Below, in pieces: positions 35,026 to 45,765 of a DNA stretch of 64,000 nt. How positions within the stretch are numbered: the first letter of the stretch is position 1; every line of letters begins with the position of its first letter. The notes under the pieces are model-generated. The model saw only the letters and a list, made by a program, of their open reading frames with translations, was not told where the DNA came from and searched no databases. A program made the position numbers and the translations under genes. Source of the stretch: Mixia osmundae IAM 14324 (lineage: Eukaryota > Basidiomycota > Mixiomycetes > Mixiales > Mixiaceae); assembly GCF_000708205.1 (NCBI RefSeq), contig NW_014575562.1:435616-499615 (forward strand), read 5' to 3'.

Positions 35026-36505
35026 TCAGCCACGACGCAATTCGGCCTTGTTGGCTGCAATCTTGCGTTTGATATCACGGTATTTTGCTCCAGTAGATTT
35101 TGATCCGGCGTCCTGGCGTGCTCTCACATCCGGTGCAGTCTGAGGAGCAATGCTGTAGAATGAGTCGAACTCTGTGGGTACTCGCCCTTTTCGAACTTTC
35201 TGTGATGCCAATTTGATTGGTCTAGCTTGTTGCGCAGCCTCGACATTGCGATGTAGTTGAGCAGACGAGCGAATGATGGGCCTCATCCATCTGTTGACCA
35301 GCTTTTGCGCTTTCCTCCGCACGTCGAGCGGCACGCGAGGGCACTTGGAGTAGAACAGGACGATCTTGCCCAGCTCCGATTCTTTCAGGTGTTCAGTCTC
35401 GATGGGCAGCCGCCAGATGATGTCGAAGAGGGCCCGCATGACGTTGAGGGTGGGCAATGATTTGTCGCCCGGCAATGGCTCGAGCCACTTTGTGAAGGCG
35501 TAGAGATTGGCATCGAAGAATGCTGCCTCGAGATAAGTCCTGCTGAGCAGTCAGCTCATACACTTCACCAGGATCGAAAGAGCGTTCTTTGCGTAGGTCT
35601 GCGTGACGCGGGGCAGCATGGCTAGACGAGCAGAGGCAATTCGACCGGCAATGTTGTCGTCGGCATCTTGCTGTGCGGCGAGGAGCATGTCTTGACGTAG
35701 ATTGAGCACGAGCTCGCCGCCTTCCTCGTCGAGATCCTCGTCGTCCTTTGCTCTGCGTTTATTGGTGATCTTCTTGCTGCCTGCCTTGATGATTGCATCC
35801 AAACGTTCCTGAATCTCTCGTTGTCGTCCTGGACCTGCATTTCAGCCTTGCAACACACGACCGGCGAGCTACTTACGTTGCTCGTCGGTCAGGGGCATCT
35901 CGTCCTCTACCACGACCTCTGTCGCTTTCCTGCAGTCGTGCGACGCATCAGCTCGCGTATCGTACATCATCAGCATGAGCCTACTTTGACTTTCGCTTCT
36001 TCTTTGGCTTGGCTGTAGCTGGTCCAGGCAGCGAACCTGAGCGCTCCCTGCTCTCAGGCGTGCCAACCGAGCCGCTGCGAGCCTCGCCTCTCTTCTTCTT
36101 GAACGAGGGCAGTCTTGGCGTCCCATCAGGATTAAGCTTGACTTTCTTGGCCTTCTTCACTTTGGGCGCTTTTTTGGCCTTCGCCGCTCCGTCCTCCATG
36201 TACTCATCTGCCTGACCTTCTGCCTCGCTATCAGACGACGACTCCGAGACGAAGCCGCCAGCTAAGTCGGGATCATCCTCCGAGTCTGCTGCAGCTGAAG
36301 CAGAGGCAGAAGCTGAACGCTTGGCAGGCACGAGCCTCGAGAGACCTGCGGTAGGCTCCTCATCGTCTGTATCTGCTACTGAGGACAGCTCTGAGACGTC
36401 GCCATCGCCGAAGATGTCGGTCGTGCCAAAGACGTTCGACGGATTCGCCAGCGCAGCACCGGGCGCGCTGACCTCTGCCGGATTCAGCGACTGAGAGCGT
36501 GACAT
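35026..36505 (-). CDS. IWS1: Transcription elongation factor IWS1/SPN1
   Basis: Nuclear partner of Spt6 that travels with RNA polymerase II. Exons on the minus strand are 36505-35985, 35929-35877, 35834-35564 and 35539-35026 (452 residues). Residues 1-175 are acidic/Ser-rich then Lys-rich, as usual for the disordered N terminus. The TFIIS-N-like helical core follows (LAMLPRVTQTYAKNALSIL, WLEPLPGDKSLPTLNVMRALFDIIWRLPI, ESELGKIVLFYSKCPR, AQKLVNRWMRPII). The last intron would be just 24 nt (35563-35540). The flanking exons share one frame, interrupted by a TGA inside this segment, and the family alignment needs both sides. If it is not an intron, the gene has a premature stop. Confidence 0.85.
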
Positions 36506-36756
36506 GGGTCAGTCCTGGGCTGAAAGTGTTGTTTGTCGGGCGCTTACCATGGCCGTCAAGTTGAGCGCTGTCCGTGATTTGGAGGGTGTCACGGGTCTAT
36601 TTGATATATCACGCGGCTATTCGAAACATATGACAGGCTCGACGCTGCAGACGGTCGGCCAGCGAACTCGCTCGTTGCTATCGACAGGCGAGTGCAAGCC
36701 ATTGCACGCTCTCAACGTGCTGATACATCAACGTTTTACAGGTCTTGACAGTAGCA

Positions 36757-37023
36757 ATGGCGTTTTTCGGACTACGAAGCTGGCCAACGCCTGTTCTGAA
36801 GCCAATGGCGCCCTTCATCGTCGCCGGCGGTATTACGCTGTATGTCATCGCAGGCCTGCAAACAAGCGTACGCGCTCTCTTACACAAGCGCTTTTTCGAT
36901 GGCTGATGTGCCAACGCTGTACAGATGCTCAAATCGCCTACATATGCGAATGACCCGAGAAATCCTTATGGTGGGCAGACCCCGTCCCTCGACCTGAATG
37001 GGCTGACCCGTGCGAATCAATAG
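36757..37023 (+). CDS. ATP18: ATP synthase subunit i/j (ATP18)
   Basis: Small inner-membrane subunit of mitochondrial F1Fo ATP synthase, linked to complex dimers. Two exons (36757-36867, 36925-37023) give 69 residues, the family size. The protein reads MAFFGLRSWPTPVLKPMAPF, then a single membrane span (FIVAGGITLYVIAG), and ends with the conserved DPRNP block before GGQTPSLD. Yeast Atp18 has the same layout (FPTPILK...WPF...NDPRNP). It lies 250 bp from the divergent IWS1 start. The gene is easily missed because each exon is very short. Confidence 0.88.
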
Positions 37024-37165
37024 CAAAGGGTGTCAAACCATCTCACTAGAGCTCGGACCGGCAGCGAGGGGAAGCATGTCCAGCTATAAGCGTTTGCATT
37101 ACCTTTGCGCGCGTGCTCGCTCGTGGTGCCGGGCTTTGGTCAACAATGTGCGCTGCAATGATGCT

Positions 37166-39870
37166 CTACAGAACACGGCGGTAGAACAACAAGTATGCGC
37201 TCTTCTCGATCGTGCCGCCGAGAGCAGACGCGCTCGGCAAGCTGAGCCTGAGGATCTCTTTTTCTCGATTGACGGCCACCTGAGCTGGAGGGACCATGCG
37301 AATATGCGTATCATCTAAATGATACCATTGCTGCGCCTCATTGGCTGAGACTTCCGCCGCGGTCGTTCCGGCAGGCTTGGCCGCGAAAGGAGCGGGCGGC
37401 CTCACTGACACCGTGTAATGCCCACCTAAAGCGGATTTGCCGTGATGATATACGACTGCCTGCGATTCAGCGGGCTGTGCACACGCAAACAGAAACTGCG
37501 CACCTGATGTCAGTTGATACCGTGGAATACCGGTCTGCATTTTGAGACTAGGCGCGAGGATAGCAGACGGCAAGTCGAGGTCAAGATCGTAGCCAATGAT
37601 CTTATTGCTCTTGAGAATCCCTCCTGCGCTCGTGTAGCTGAATCTTTTCAGATGCAACACAAGGATGGGCGGAATGGCTTCGAGGAAGAGTTGCTTGCTC
37701 GCTGTGACGACTTGACCTTGCTGCGTCGCAAAGTCTTGAAGAAGCTCGGGCTGACTGAGACCAATGAGGGCGTCCTCTATGGTATGAATGCCCGGCTCCT
37801 GGTGAATGTAAGCCTGAGCTGTGAGGAAAATATGAAGCTTACTTCTATGTCCAACTGGAGCTGCAGGAAAGGCTCGAGGGTGACAGAGTCCTTCTGGCCC
37901 GGACACCGCAGCACAGAACGAAGCCGCCCGCCAAAGATGCTAGTAATTGGTGACTCGCGCGTAGCGGACTGAGTCATGTATCAACGCAAGCACTCGAAGC
38001 TGTGCAAACTACTGACGCTGCGGGTAGTGGCAGTCCTGCCCTTGTTGCCCACTTCCAGCCAACCATCATCGGCAGGCGCGTTGCTTGCTTGAGCAGCTTG
38101 TCGCGTTCTGTTACCAAGCAGCTCATCGTGACGATCGATGGCCGAAAGAACCTCTTCGTGAAGCGTGTCCAGGAAGTAGCCGAGGAACTCCTGGGCGTCC
38201 TCTTGCAGTCCACGCTGCGTTCATCTTAAGCAAAGGATCAGCTAAATCGTACGCTACCGACTTACACGCATCTGATCGAAGCGTTTGTTCATTTTCATGG
38301 CATCGTAGAGCATCTCCGGCGCGAAAGGCTCGCCATCGGAAGCTGTGGGAGGCTCGGGTGGGCTTGCGTCTAGCGCGCTCAATTTATCTTGCTCTTGCCT
38401 GTTCATGATGCGGAACAGCTGCAGATAGACGATCCTGTAAGATCGCAGGTCAACCGATCCGCACGTCAAACCGGGCGCTACGCACATGGCTTCCATAAGA
38501 GGCGTCTTTCCGCCCAGATCTGACGAGGTTTCTTGCCCTAACAGACTGATCAGATTATAGAATGGCCCGCAATACAGCAAACTTTGAAAGATCTGTAAAT
38601 CTTCGTGTGAGAAGCGCATTCGAGCGAGCGGCAGCAAGGCACGCACAGTGTTTGCGAAGCAGAGATTGCCCGTATTCACCAGCCCGCGTGGATAGAAGGC
38701 AGGTGCATCGAAGCGGGTGACGACCGATCCGAGCTTGTCTTGAAGTGTCACCAATCTTGGCGCAACGACCGGCCGACTCGGCCCATCAAGTTGGCTAGTC
38801 TGTGTCTCCCCGAAAGCAGAAAATTCGGTCGAGGCTGTGGGAGGGGAAGAGATGCCAGGAAGGACAGGCTCTGACGCTCCTGGCACTTGGATCGATACGC
38901 GACGCTTGAGCGGAGGCGATACGTCGAGGTGACCATTCGTCTGAGCTGTCCGCTGTTGACTCGCCTGCCGCTGCCCGTTCTCGCTTTCGGGCTTGCGTAA
39001 CAAGGCAGCCCACGACGAAGGTTTGACGGCTGGCTTGGGCGATGTGTCTTTCAGTGCGCTTCTAGCTATGTTCATTGCTTCTAGCTGGCCAGTAGGCGGC
39101 CCGACGAGGCTGTTCTGAGTCGGTTCTGCCGAAACTGGCGGATCGAGCGAGCTTTCCTCCCTGCTCTGCTCGGATGCAGTCGAATTTGGCGGAGGCATAC
39201 TCGGTACTTGAGCCGATACGGGCGGTCTCAAGTTGTCCGCGATAGTGAAGCCTGCAGCTTGCCGCGGCAAACGAGGAGCTGCTCTGGCAGTGGGCAGATT
39301 GGGATTTCTTGCGCGATCTTTCCAGATGCCATCTGTCTTTGACGTATGACCGTTTAGCTGTGACTTGGATCTAGCTGCGGTGGGTGAGCCAGGTGAGTCT
39401 GCTGATCGGCTCGGTAGCCGCTGGAACGGAGTGTCGGGTGACGAAGTCGGTGTTGCGCTCGATTCTCGCTCTTTGCCCTTCAGTGACCTAGGCGTCGTAG
39501 CTGGACTAGTGCGAGCTGACGTTCTACGAGCGGGACTGGGCGGTTCAGCCGCTGGCATACCATTCGTGGCGCTACTGGAGGCTTTTGCGAGGCTGCTGGA
39601 TTTCGGAGTGTGGGTCGCAAAGCCAAGCATGTTGCTCGGCGGAGTGAGCTCGCTCATCCTTGGCTTGATCAGATCTTTGCCCTTCATGGTGAAGACGATC
39701 GAGCCGAAGCTGAGCTCGGGTGAGGTGCTCGAGTGTGACTGACGCCCGAGCGTCGAGGCTGCAGAGATGACTGAGCCACTGGGCGATCGTGAGCCCGATC
39801 TCGGCTTGCTCCCCTGGCCTGAGCTGCCTGGTATGCTCAAGCTCTGCGTCGCATCTTCCGCTCTCATCAT
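37166..39870 (-). CDS. UBP3: Ubiquitin-specific protease, UBP3/USP10 type
   Basis: Cysteine deubiquitinase; Ubp3/USP10 act with Bre5/G3BP in ribophagy, ER-Golgi transport and stress. Exons on the minus strand are 39870-38266, 38214-38017, 37968-37843 and 37813-37166 (858 residues). Residues 1-400 are Ser/Pro-rich and disordered. The catalytic domain starts YPRGLVNTGNLCFANTVRALLP (Cys box), continues QEDAQEFLGYFLDTLHEE and SPITSIFGGRLRS, and has the His box GGHYTVSVRPP and a C-terminal AYLLFYRRV. The dense order of these blocks matches USP10. Four clean GT-AG joins restore the domain. The first ATG is doubled (Met-Met). Confidence 0.9.
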
Positions 39871-40027
39871 AATCTGTCAGCACAGACCCATCGGCGCTGC
39901 TAATATGGTTCGGTGTGCTTCAGCGGACAAAGGCGCGCGTCACGAGCGTCACAGTCGCCCAAATTCGAAACGGGCAAGGTTCCATCAACATAGTACAGAG
40001 CGGGGCTACAGCAGATCATGCAGATCG

Positions 40028-41476
40028 TTACTCCTCGTCATCCTCGGACTCGGCTTCCTCGAGCCAGGCCACAAACGGTTTGCCCGCCCTTCTGACTTTC
40101 TTGCTCGTCTCCTTGTCGACATACTTTGAAGACGCGACCTTTGTGAACTGCACGATCACGTCTTCCTCTGGCAGGACGTCGTTCTGATAGAGCAGCATGA
40201 GCACATTGGCAAATTTGGGCGTCAGATCGGGGTAGGTATCTCCCACGAGTTTCTCGAAGCCGCCGAGCAGTGACTTTGCATGCTTTTCCGAATCGCCAGG
40301 CGTGAGCTGCATGTCAGGCTGTGAGTTCATGCGCGCTAGTATGACTGTCTTACGCACCTTCTTCATGATGAGCTTGCGCTTGGGAATCTCTGCCAGGACA
40401 TCCTCGGTGAATAAGCCAGATACGAGAAACTGGGGCGTCTTGTGCTTCTTCTCAATACCGAGCTCGACTGCCTTTTTGTAGATGTCGCTATCTGAAGCAC
40501 CCTCGCGATTCTCGGCGACCCACTTTGCGAAGACGTCGTAAGGTCCTTCTTCGGCTTCATCGTCTGCCAAGATGAGCGATGATTGAACACCTTCCTGTAG
40601 TCCAGCCATTCTAGCTTGCACAGCAGCTTTGCTCGTGTCGACAGACCAATCGGCATCATCGTCGTCCGCGTTGCCATTCTTCGATCCGATAGCTGGAGAG
40701 ATAGGAGCGGTGATCTCCATTTCCTTTGCGCCTTCTTGAATCTTGCGCGTCATCTCATCATTCGAATCGACGTCCTCGTCGACATCGCCGTTGTCAGCCT
40801 TGCCATCGGCGGCCTTTGAGCCTTTCGTTGCTCCCTTTTTGCTCGTCGCGCCTTTTGCTTTCTTTTCCTTCTTTGGCGGATTTTTGAGGATGAACGTGGT
40901 GAGCTTGTGAGCCATGTCGACCCGACCGGAATGGCCGCATGCTTTGCAGTCGCGCAAGATCATCTCATCTCTGGTGATGACCAGATCCGTTTCTGGGTTC
41001 TTGCAGGAAGGACAAAGGACAAATTTGTCAATGAAGGAATCGAGCAGCTCGCGAAGTCTCGAGAGATCGTGTGCACCGTTGACGATGAATCGGTCGTTCT
41101 TGTCATCGGTGATCGTCTGAGCACCCAGCTCGCATCCGAAGAACTTTGTCGGGTCTGCTCTGGTGAGTCAGCCTTACTTTGTGCGCTTCCCAAAGGAAAC
41201 TTACAAGCTGCAGGACGAGCAAGACTTTTGGCAACGTCGCTGATATTGGGCAGAGCTGCTTTCACGATCAGTGATAGCCCGGACGGTGTGGTTGTGGAAG
41301 GTCGACCTACTCGTCTTGATACCGTTACCTCTGCCTTCGATCTTGATCAGGAGCGACGGCATCCTGACGTAAGCGCGAGATCAGCCACTGCTCCCGACAC
41401 GATCAACGCGCCAGACTGACTTGTACCGGTAGTGAGCATCCTTGACATCTGTACGGATGTTGATGATCGATGCCAT
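40028..41476 (-). CDS. TIF5: Translation initiation factor eIF5
   Basis: GTPase-activating protein for eIF2 during start-codon selection; also scaffolds the multifactor complex. Exons on the minus strand are 41476-41421, 41363-41311, 41255-41205, 41154-40358 and 40318-40028 (415 residues). The N domain has the Arg finger region (YRYKMPSLLIKIEGRGNGIKT), KFFGCELGAQ, a C4 zinc ribbon (CPSCKNPETD ... CKACG), and HKLTTFILKNPP. A Lys-rich and acidic linker leads to the W2/eIF5C HEAT domain ending in aromatic-acidic boxes (AWLEEAESEDDEE). The last intron (40357-40319) is 39 nt, a multiple of three, and stop-free, so an intron-retained mRNA would encode 13 extra residues. Confidence 0.94.
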
Positions 41477-42084
41477 GCTGGGCAATCGTCCGAGATCTCA
41501 CTCGGCCGTCGTTGTCGTTGACTTGCGTTTGGCGTTGCTAATTGCAGCGAGCTGAACAGGTACAGGTGGACAGAGCGAGCCGTCTGGGCACTCGGTCTCG
41601 AGACAGGTTGGGCAGACTTGTCAGTTCCAGATCGCAAGCGTCAGCGTAGCTGGGTGGACGAGAGATCGGGCGGCTCTCTGTCCCTCTCGCGGGCGAAAGC
41701 GCACGGCAATCCGTCTTCTTGAGCGAGGGAAGAGATCTTGGCGGTATTGACCTGGTCTGGTGCTGTCCTCTGCGTGATGTGCACAGTCTTTGGCGGTGTA
41801 GCCTGCGATCGACTGTATATGCCAGCACTCCGTCGGATCTTGCTGACTTTGGAAATTTGAGCGAATCTTGTCGTCGTCGCGCTTTGTCTCCACGTCTCCG
41901 TTCGCCTTACTCGCATCGAATTCGTCAGGCTACATCAGTCGTCGTCCAGTGACACTTGAACGCTCTGTTCCACCTGTCGACCGTTCCTCACATCTTGTAC
42001 AAGCTAGCTGTCGAAAGGCAGCCCGTGCGCTGTCCGAGAAAGCCTACACTGTTGCACCCTTGACAAGCAACTGCAATTGCCGAT
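41477..42084. promoter_or_regulatory. Divergent promoter region eIF5 / short-chain dehydrogenase
   Basis: A 608 bp gap between divergent start codons. It holds several short overlapping frames on both strands with no recognisable family and no ATG-led gene that survives inspection. No strong TATA element was noticed. Confidence 0.4.
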
Positions 42085-42924
42085 ATGTCGTCATTGGCGA
42101 TCACAAGCCTGTTCAGTGTGAATGGAAAGAATGCCCTCGTCACGGGCGGGGGTAGTGGACTAGGTGCCATGATGGCAGCAGCGCTCGTACAAAATTCGGC
42201 AAACGTCATTATTGCTAGCCGGAAAGAGAAACAACTCAAGGAAGTGTCCGACAAGCTCAATGCTGCCGGCCCGGGCAAATGCTCCTACATCGTTGCCGAC
42301 ATCAGCTCCAAAGCAGGTTGTGATGCGCTTTGTGATGCCGTCAAGCAAAAGATCGACAAGCTCCACATTCTCGTCAACAACTCGGGCGTCACTTGGGGAG
42401 CACCCTACGCTGACTTTCCCGAGCAAGGCTGGACCAAAGTCATGAATGTCAATGTCAATTCTCTCTTCTTTGTCACCGCCGGCCTGACCGAGCTGCTCGC
42501 AAAAGACGCAGATAATATCAATCCTGGGCGCGTCATCAATATCGCCAGCGTGGCAGCGAGAGATGCGAGGACAGAGGATACAGGCTTGAGCGATCCTGGC
42601 GTAGGTCTTTGGTCGTACAACACCTCAAAAGCAGCTGCCGTTCATCTGACCTCGCAACTCTGCGTCACACTGTCGAAGCGATACATCACTGTCAACGCGA
42701 TCTTACCGGGCGTCTATCCTTCAAAGATGACAGCTCATGGCCTGAGCAAACACGAGGAAGCATTGGCGAAAGGTCACCCGATGGGACGGATAGGCACCGC
42801 GGAGGATATGGCAGGTCTCCTGCTTTTCCTGTGCTCGAGAGCAGGCGCACATGTCAGTGGCGAGTCCATCGCAACAGATGGCGGCGCGACAGTAGCAGGA
42901 GCAGGCTGTTTCACGAAATTATAA
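42085..42924 (+). CDS. Short-chain dehydrogenase/reductase (classical SDR)
   Basis: NAD(P)H-dependent oxidoreductase of 279 residues in one exon. The Rossmann cofactor motif is TGGGSGLG (residues 20-27). NNSG follows beta-4 and NIASVAA holds the catalytic Ser region. The active-site Tyr-x-x-x-Lys reads YNTSK. The end is typical (SGESIATDGG). It resembles fungal relatives of RhlG/3-oxoacyl reductase-like SDRs and of gluconate dehydrogenases, so the substrate cannot be named. The last three residues are Thr-Lys-Leu, a weak match to a peroxisomal PTS1. The absence of introns is unusual for this window but shared with the DUF924 gene. Confidence 0.88.
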   Translation: MSSLAITSLFSVNGKNALVTGGGSGLGAMMAAALVQNSANVIIASRKEKQLKEVSDKLNAAGPGKCSYIVADISSKAGCDALCDAVKQKIDKLHILVNNSGVTWGAPYADFPEQGWTKVMNVNVNSLFFVTAGLTELLAKDADNINPGRVINIASVAARDARTEDTGLSDPGVGLWSYNTSKAAAVHLTSQLCVTLSKRYITVNAILPGVYPSKMTAHGLSKHEEALAKGHPMGRIGTAEDMAGLLLFLCSRAGAHVSGESIATDGGATVAGAGCFTKL

Positions 42925-43100
42925 AGCATGCACCTCTCAAAAAGCAAAAAAGCTGTACATTGGCTCGTTTCTGCTCCAACAATGAGACGTACTCTTCCGC
43001 TCGCTCGCAGTCTTTAGCTTTATCGTTTTGAGAGCGCCGCGAGTGTGACAGAGAAGTTGAGAGACTTAGAAGCCTCTGACGAAGACTGGAATGCGTGTGT

Positions 43101-44150
43101 CTAGCAGCAGCCGCCAGCGCTCGTTTGCTGCACGTTCTGGCCACCACCGACCTTGAGGGTCTGCTTTCCAGCGGTCGAGTTGACAGCAGATGACGCAAGT
43201 CTGTTCGTCCAATCTCACATAAGTGACTGAAGTATAGTGATACGTCAAGACTGACCTTCGTTTGATGTGCTCGGCCATGACGAGGAAAGCTTGCTCGACG
43301 TTTGTGGCGTTCTTGGCTGACGTCTCGAGGAAGGGAATAGCGAGTTGATCTGCGAATTCTTTCGCGACGGTATAGTCGACGACCTTCTTCTGTTGGAGAT
43401 CCGACTTGTTGCCTACTAGCAACTTGTCGACGCCCTCGCAAGCATATCGGTCAATCTCTTGCAGCCACTGTTTGACATTGCTGAACGTGTCCTGATCGGT
43501 GACATCATAGACGACGATGATGCCGTGTGCTCCACGGTAGTAGCTCGACGTGATCGTCCTGAATCGCTCCTGACCTGCAGTGTCCCACTGTAGGAGAACG
43601 CGCAGGCGTTAGCCATGACGCGTCTGCTGAGGCGTGGGATCACGCACAATCTGCAGCTTGACTGTCTTGCCTCCTAGCTCGATAGTGCGAATCTTGAAAT
43701 CGACGCCTGTGAGCGCAGTCAGCATGAGTGAGGATGACTTGGCGAGGTGCCAAAGCGAGACATGCCGATTGTGCTGTCAGGCACGCTCACGCGTCAGCTC
43801 GACTCGAGGCTCTCGGGACGTGACTGACCTGATGTAGCTGTCACTGTACGAGTCGTCTGCGAATCTGAGCAGCAAGCAGGACTGTGAACAGCGCAGTGAT
43901 GTGAGCGAATAGCCCGATAGAACCGATCCGTGCTTACCTTGCCAACGCCCGAGTCGCCAATCAACAGAAGCTCTGCGCGAAGGAGATGAGGATCAGCTAA
44001 ATTGATGTCAGTAGATCAATGGATGCAACCGACTGAAAAGCAGATCGTCTGTGAGATCAGTGTATCGCCCATATGCGTGCTCGGTCAGCATCGCGTTCGA
44101 AAGCAGACGAGAACGCCTGTCTTGGCGAGGGACGTACATTCTGCTGCCAT
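43101..44150 (-). CDS. YPT1: Rab GTPase YPT1/RAB1
   Basis: Small GTPase that controls ER-to-Golgi transport and autophagosome formation. Eight exons on the minus strand: 44150-44138, 44048-44034, 43972-43938, 43881-43829, 43773-43766, 43706-43648, 43587-43256 and 43200-43101. The sum is 204 residues plus stop. The spliced product matches Ypt1/Rab1 without gaps: [79 protein letters not shown], and a C-terminal Gly-Gly-Cys-Cys for double geranylgeranylation. Exons of 13, 15 and 8 nt are required. The intron after the 8-nt exon starts with GC (GCATGT at 43765). The close family fit makes the model reliable in spite of the tiny exons. Confidence 0.93.
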
Positions 44151-45124
44151 CTTGACCGTGCCCAGAGAACTGTCTCTCTATGAGCTCGTCGGTAGCAACG
44201 TCGACCTCGTCGAACTGTCGCTGGGCTGCGACGGCGCGCTGTCTTTAAAAAAAAAAAAGCCAGGCGCCGTATACGTGTCAGTTATCGCTCACATTCGACC
44301 TGCACGCCTCTCACCGGTTGCCTTCTCAACCAGCGGCGATTGCTCAGGATCCAATGCCACGCGGTGAGAGCTGCTACAAATGCAATGCTCATCATGCTGT
44401 GATGCACTCGAGGCCACAACAGGACTCGAGACAAGCCAACCACTGATTCTGCTTACCTCGTCACCGTCCTGGGTCGTATCATACGGCTTTGGCGAGCGTT
44501 GATGCGATACTTGGGATTGTTGTTCTGGGCGTCCGCACACGACAGCTCGAACACGAGCATCGTCACTCGCTGATGCCCATCTACGCTGTCTGTCGAGCTG
44601 CTGTTGACGTTCGATGTACGGTGAAAGGCAGAGCGTCAGCACGCCACTGAAGCATGCTGAGCTCGCTCGTCATGAACGAGACTTGCGCGTGGGAATCTTT
44701 GTCGAATGCATGAGCATGAGCCTGGTCTTAGTCTGGAATAAAGCAATATGCTCGACGATGGACTGCCCAGTGTCGGAGCATGCGAGTCGAGTCCCAACCA
44801 TGAGGAGAGTAGGTAGACCGGGCAAAGCCAAGACATAGCTGTAGCAAGTCGAGCAGGTCAGGTTATTGGCTCAGCGATGTCAGAGATTTTGGTCGATCGC
44901 TGACTTCTCGCAGATTCCCGAGCTCGGCACATTCTCCGCGTCAGTCCGAGGCACTTTCACGACCTCGGCACTGAACGACTTGGCATTTCGAGCGCGATCG
45001 ACGGTCGTGTGCGCTGCACAGAACAGATCACACTCGCTTGCAGCCATCAACGGTGAGTCCTGACAAGTCGTCCATGCACGTTCGAACACGCGCTGACGAT
45101 GATCGAAAGGCGATATAACGAGGC
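44151..45124. other. Intergenic region upstream of YPT1 with unresolved open frames
   Basis: Nearly 1 kb between the YPT1 start and the next plus-strand gene. On the minus strand, frames between about 44836 and 44289 could belong to a small multi-exon gene. One stretch reads MLVFELSCADAQNNNPKYRINARQ before a GTAAGC donor near 44456, and SSHRVALDPEQSP follows a TAGCAG acceptor. I could not build a full model or recognise a family. A strong-looking GTGAGT donor also lies on the plus strand at about 45051. The rest appears non-coding. Confidence 0.35.
44247..44258. promoter_or_regulatory. Poly(dA:dT) tract upstream of YPT1
   Basis: Twelve consecutive A on the plus strand lie 97 bp upstream of the YPT1 start codon (T tract on the YPT1 sense strand). 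Such tracts exclude nucleosomes in fungal promoters; the role here is inferred. Confidence 0.4.
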
Positions 45125-45553
45125 ATGCATTGCTTCCCCTTTTCGTTCTTCAAGAAGAGCAGTAGCGACGAATCGAGCTCCGAGAAGAGCTCGAAGAAGA
45201 GCAAGACACTCACGATCAAGAAGACCAATTCTTTGCGGCCAGCTTCCACTTCGCTATCACGAACGAGCACAAAGAACCAGCTACGACCCGTCCAGTCACA
45301 TTCAAGCGCTAGAGCCGCAAGGCTCGAGGACAGTCAGGTCTGGAACGCGATTGCAGATCCAGGCATTAAACCAGAGCCGCCCGGTCCGATCGACTCCGAG
45401 GAGCTCAGTCGACGGCTATCGAGACTATCCACCGAGGGCAACAATAGACGCTCCATGGAGCTACCATCTCAGATCAGGCTGAGCTCAGACGCATACAACC
45501 TCGCATTCTCGAGGAACACGACGATATCCTTTGCGCCCCCGCCGAATCCGTAA
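45125..45553 (+). CDS. Small Ser/Lys-rich protein of unknown function
   Basis: Single ATG frame of 142 residues. The start MHCFPFSFFKKSSSDESS is hydrophobic with a Cys at position 3, then strongly basic and Ser-rich (SSKKSKTLTIKKTNSLR), which could tether it to membranes by acylation plus charge. The rest is polar and probably disordered, and it ends FAPPPNP. I recognise no domain. Similar short Ser/Lys-rich proteins with a Cys-Phe-Pro-like head occur in basidiomycetes, but I cannot name one with certainty. It is convergent with the ADF-H/PH gene (212 bp between stops). Confidence 0.55.
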   Translation: MHCFPFSFFKKSSSDESSSEKSSKKSKTLTIKKTNSLRPASTSLSRTSTKNQLRPVQSHSSARAARLEDSQVWNAIADPGIKPEPPGPIDSEELSRRLSRLSTEGNNRRSMELPSQIRLSSDAYNLAFSRNTTISFAPPPNP

Positions 45554-45765
45554 TTTGGCGCCCGTGTTGACGATCCCACCACTCTGCTCGGCTTGCTATG
45601 TATCGGCGGTATCGCTGCCCCTCCTGTTGTGTATAGTGTGTACGACTTAGCTGATGAGACACTGTGCATCGCATTATGTACAAGTGACAATCAATGTCCG
45701 CAAACGCTTTTCAGAGCTAGCACAAGCAATTCGCGATCGTCCTGCAAAGCCGTTCAGCGCGGTCC

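Noticed and set aside
42925-43100. A coding extension of YPT1 beyond 43101 on the minus strand
   Set aside because: The Gly-Gly-Cys-Cys-stop end is the canonical Rab terminus; frames beyond it are 3' untranslated.
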